Part shown: positions 63,453-64,000 of the stretch, in pieces
Layout: every line of letters begins with the position of its first letter
Position numbering within the stretch: the first letter of the stretch is position 1
NCBI GenBank assembly: GCA_023228465.1
Contig: JALOBC010000004.1
Location: forward strand, 1 to 64,000
DNA length: 64,000 nucleotides
Direction: 5' to 3'
DNA from: Dokdonella sp.
GTDB taxonomy: Bacteria; Pseudomonadota; Gammaproteobacteria; Xanthomonadales; Rhodanobacteraceae
The notes under the pieces: generated by a model
What the model saw: only the letters and a program-made list of their open reading frames with translations
Told to the model about the DNA's origin: nothing
The model's database searches: none
Position numbers and translations under genes: made by a program

Positions 63453-64000
63453 TCATCGGCCCGACGCGGCGGGCGTGCTCGCCCGGGCATCCTTCGGCCA
63501 GCGCTTGTAGGCCCACTGGTACTGGATGAAGGCGCGCTCCACGCATGCTTCGACACCGCGATTGAGCGCGCCGCAGGCAAGCGTCAGGTCGGCGTCGTCG
63601 AGCCCGTCCGGAGCGGGCAGGAAGTGCAGGCGAAAGCCGGCGCCGCGCGGCAATCGCTCGGCAAAGCCGAACAGCACCACCGCGCCGGTGCGTCGGGCCA
63701 GGCGCGGCAGCAGCACCATCGTGTCTGCCGGCACGCCGAAGAAGGGGGCCAGCGCGCCCTCGCCCTGGCGCGGTTTCTGGTCGGGCAGGATGCCGACGAC
63801 CCCCCCGCCGGCGAGGCGCTTGTACAAGGTGCGTACACCGGCACCTTCGGCACGCACCTGTTCCACCGCCAGCGTGCCACGCGCCCTGCGCAGCAGCGGT
63901 TCGAGCCAGGCCTGGCGCGGCGCCCGGTAGAGGATCGCCAACGGCGTGCGTGCCGCCAGCCAGTAGTTCAGGAGCTCCCAGCAGCCCAGGTGCGGTGCGG
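63453..64000 (-). CDS. LpxL/HtrB-family lipid A acyltransferase, C-terminal part
   Basis: The gene runs off the right edge; about 180 residues are visible. At the edge the frame reads APHLGCWELLNYWLA, which contains the H-x4-E catalytic motif of LpxL/LpxM acyltransferases. Further in are GGVVGILPDQKPRQGEGAL and FFGVPADTMVLLPRLARRTG, both conserved in the family, and the end YQWAYKRWP. It transfers a secondary acyl chain to lipid A or a related lysophospholipid at the inner membrane. The start lies outside the window. The stop is 3 bp from the convergent EcsC-like stop. Confidence 0.85.
   Translation of the reverse strand, partial: APHLGCWELLNYWLAARTPLAILYRAPRQAWLEPLLRRARGTLAVEQVRAEGAGVRTLYKRLAGGGVVGILPDQKPRQGEGALAPFFGVPADTMVLLPRLARRTGAVVLFGFAERLPRGAGFRLHFLPAPDGLDDADLTLACGALNRGVEACVERAFIQYQWAYKRWPKDARASTPAASGR

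Overview
The window is high-GC, gene-dense proteobacterial chromosome. Gene content and family resemblance point to the Gammaproteobacteria, order Xanthomonadales (Lysobacterales), most likely a Rhodanobacteraceae-like genus such as Dokdonella or Rhodanobacter. The reasons are the imuA-imuB-dnaE2 mutasome, RAYT/REP elements with a GTGGGAGCGGCTTCAGCCGC core, a PspF-controlled psp operon, UbiJ/UbiB, and two exported proteins ending in an IF-x-x-GF tail that I associate with this group. The genus is an inference, not something the sequence proves.

Layout. 1-120: the edge of an IS5-family element. 0.3-5.7 kb: type II secretion genes gspC, gspD and gspE with a PH-like membrane protein between gspD and gspE. 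5.8-12.6 kb (minus strand): M16 peptidase, cytochrome c5, then an endonuclease/phosphatase-fold protein, a VTT-domain membrane protein and a ClsC-like lipoprotein, preceded by tRNA-Arg(CCG). 13-15.8 kb: a large exported Asp-box beta-propeller protein. 16-19.1 kb: pspF divergent from pspA-pspB-pspC-pspC2-small membrane protein, with a good sigma-54 promoter. 19.3-26.8 kb: putP convergent on a six-gene Mrp Na+/H+ antiporter operon whose first gene is an mrpA-mrpB fusion. 26.9-27.8 kb: a RAYT transposase with REP elements, including two identical 75-bp inverted REP pairs. 27.8-33.7 kb: a SOS-type mutagenesis operon (UmuD-like protease, imuA, imuB, dnaE2) behind a perfect 11-bp palindrome. 33.7-35.8 kb: ECF sigma factor, two small membrane proteins and a peroxiredoxin-like protein. 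36-39.2 kb: a WYL regulator divergent from a tandem AAA+ ATPase. 39.3-44.3 kb: GGDEF sensor, parallel beta-helix exported protein, sirtuin, and a DUF6150-like repeat protein. 44.5-48.8 kb: a TolC-EmrA-EmrB-type tripartite exporter. 48.8-57.1 kb: HEPN-like protein, lipoproteins, alpha/beta hydrolase, ubiJ-ubiB, arfB, an acyltransferase and a polytopic membrane protein. 57.3-64 kb: Ser/Thr kinase, uvrD, methyltransferase, EcsC-like protein and the edge of an LpxL-type acyltransferase.

Themes. Much of the window deals with the cell envelope and stress: secretion, phage-shock response, Na+ homeostasis, efflux, phospholipid and lipid A acylation, ubiquinone, and DNA-damage tolerance. Nearly every operon uses 1-4 nt start/stop overlaps, and several convergent pairs overlap at their 3' ends. 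The least-explained items are the possibly self-regulated UmuD-like gene with its palindrome, the shared C-terminal tail on two exported proteins, the WYL/tandem-AAA pair, and the DUF6150-like repeat protein opposite a sirtuin. Almost all of the long reading frames antisense to these genes are shadows produced by high GC content.
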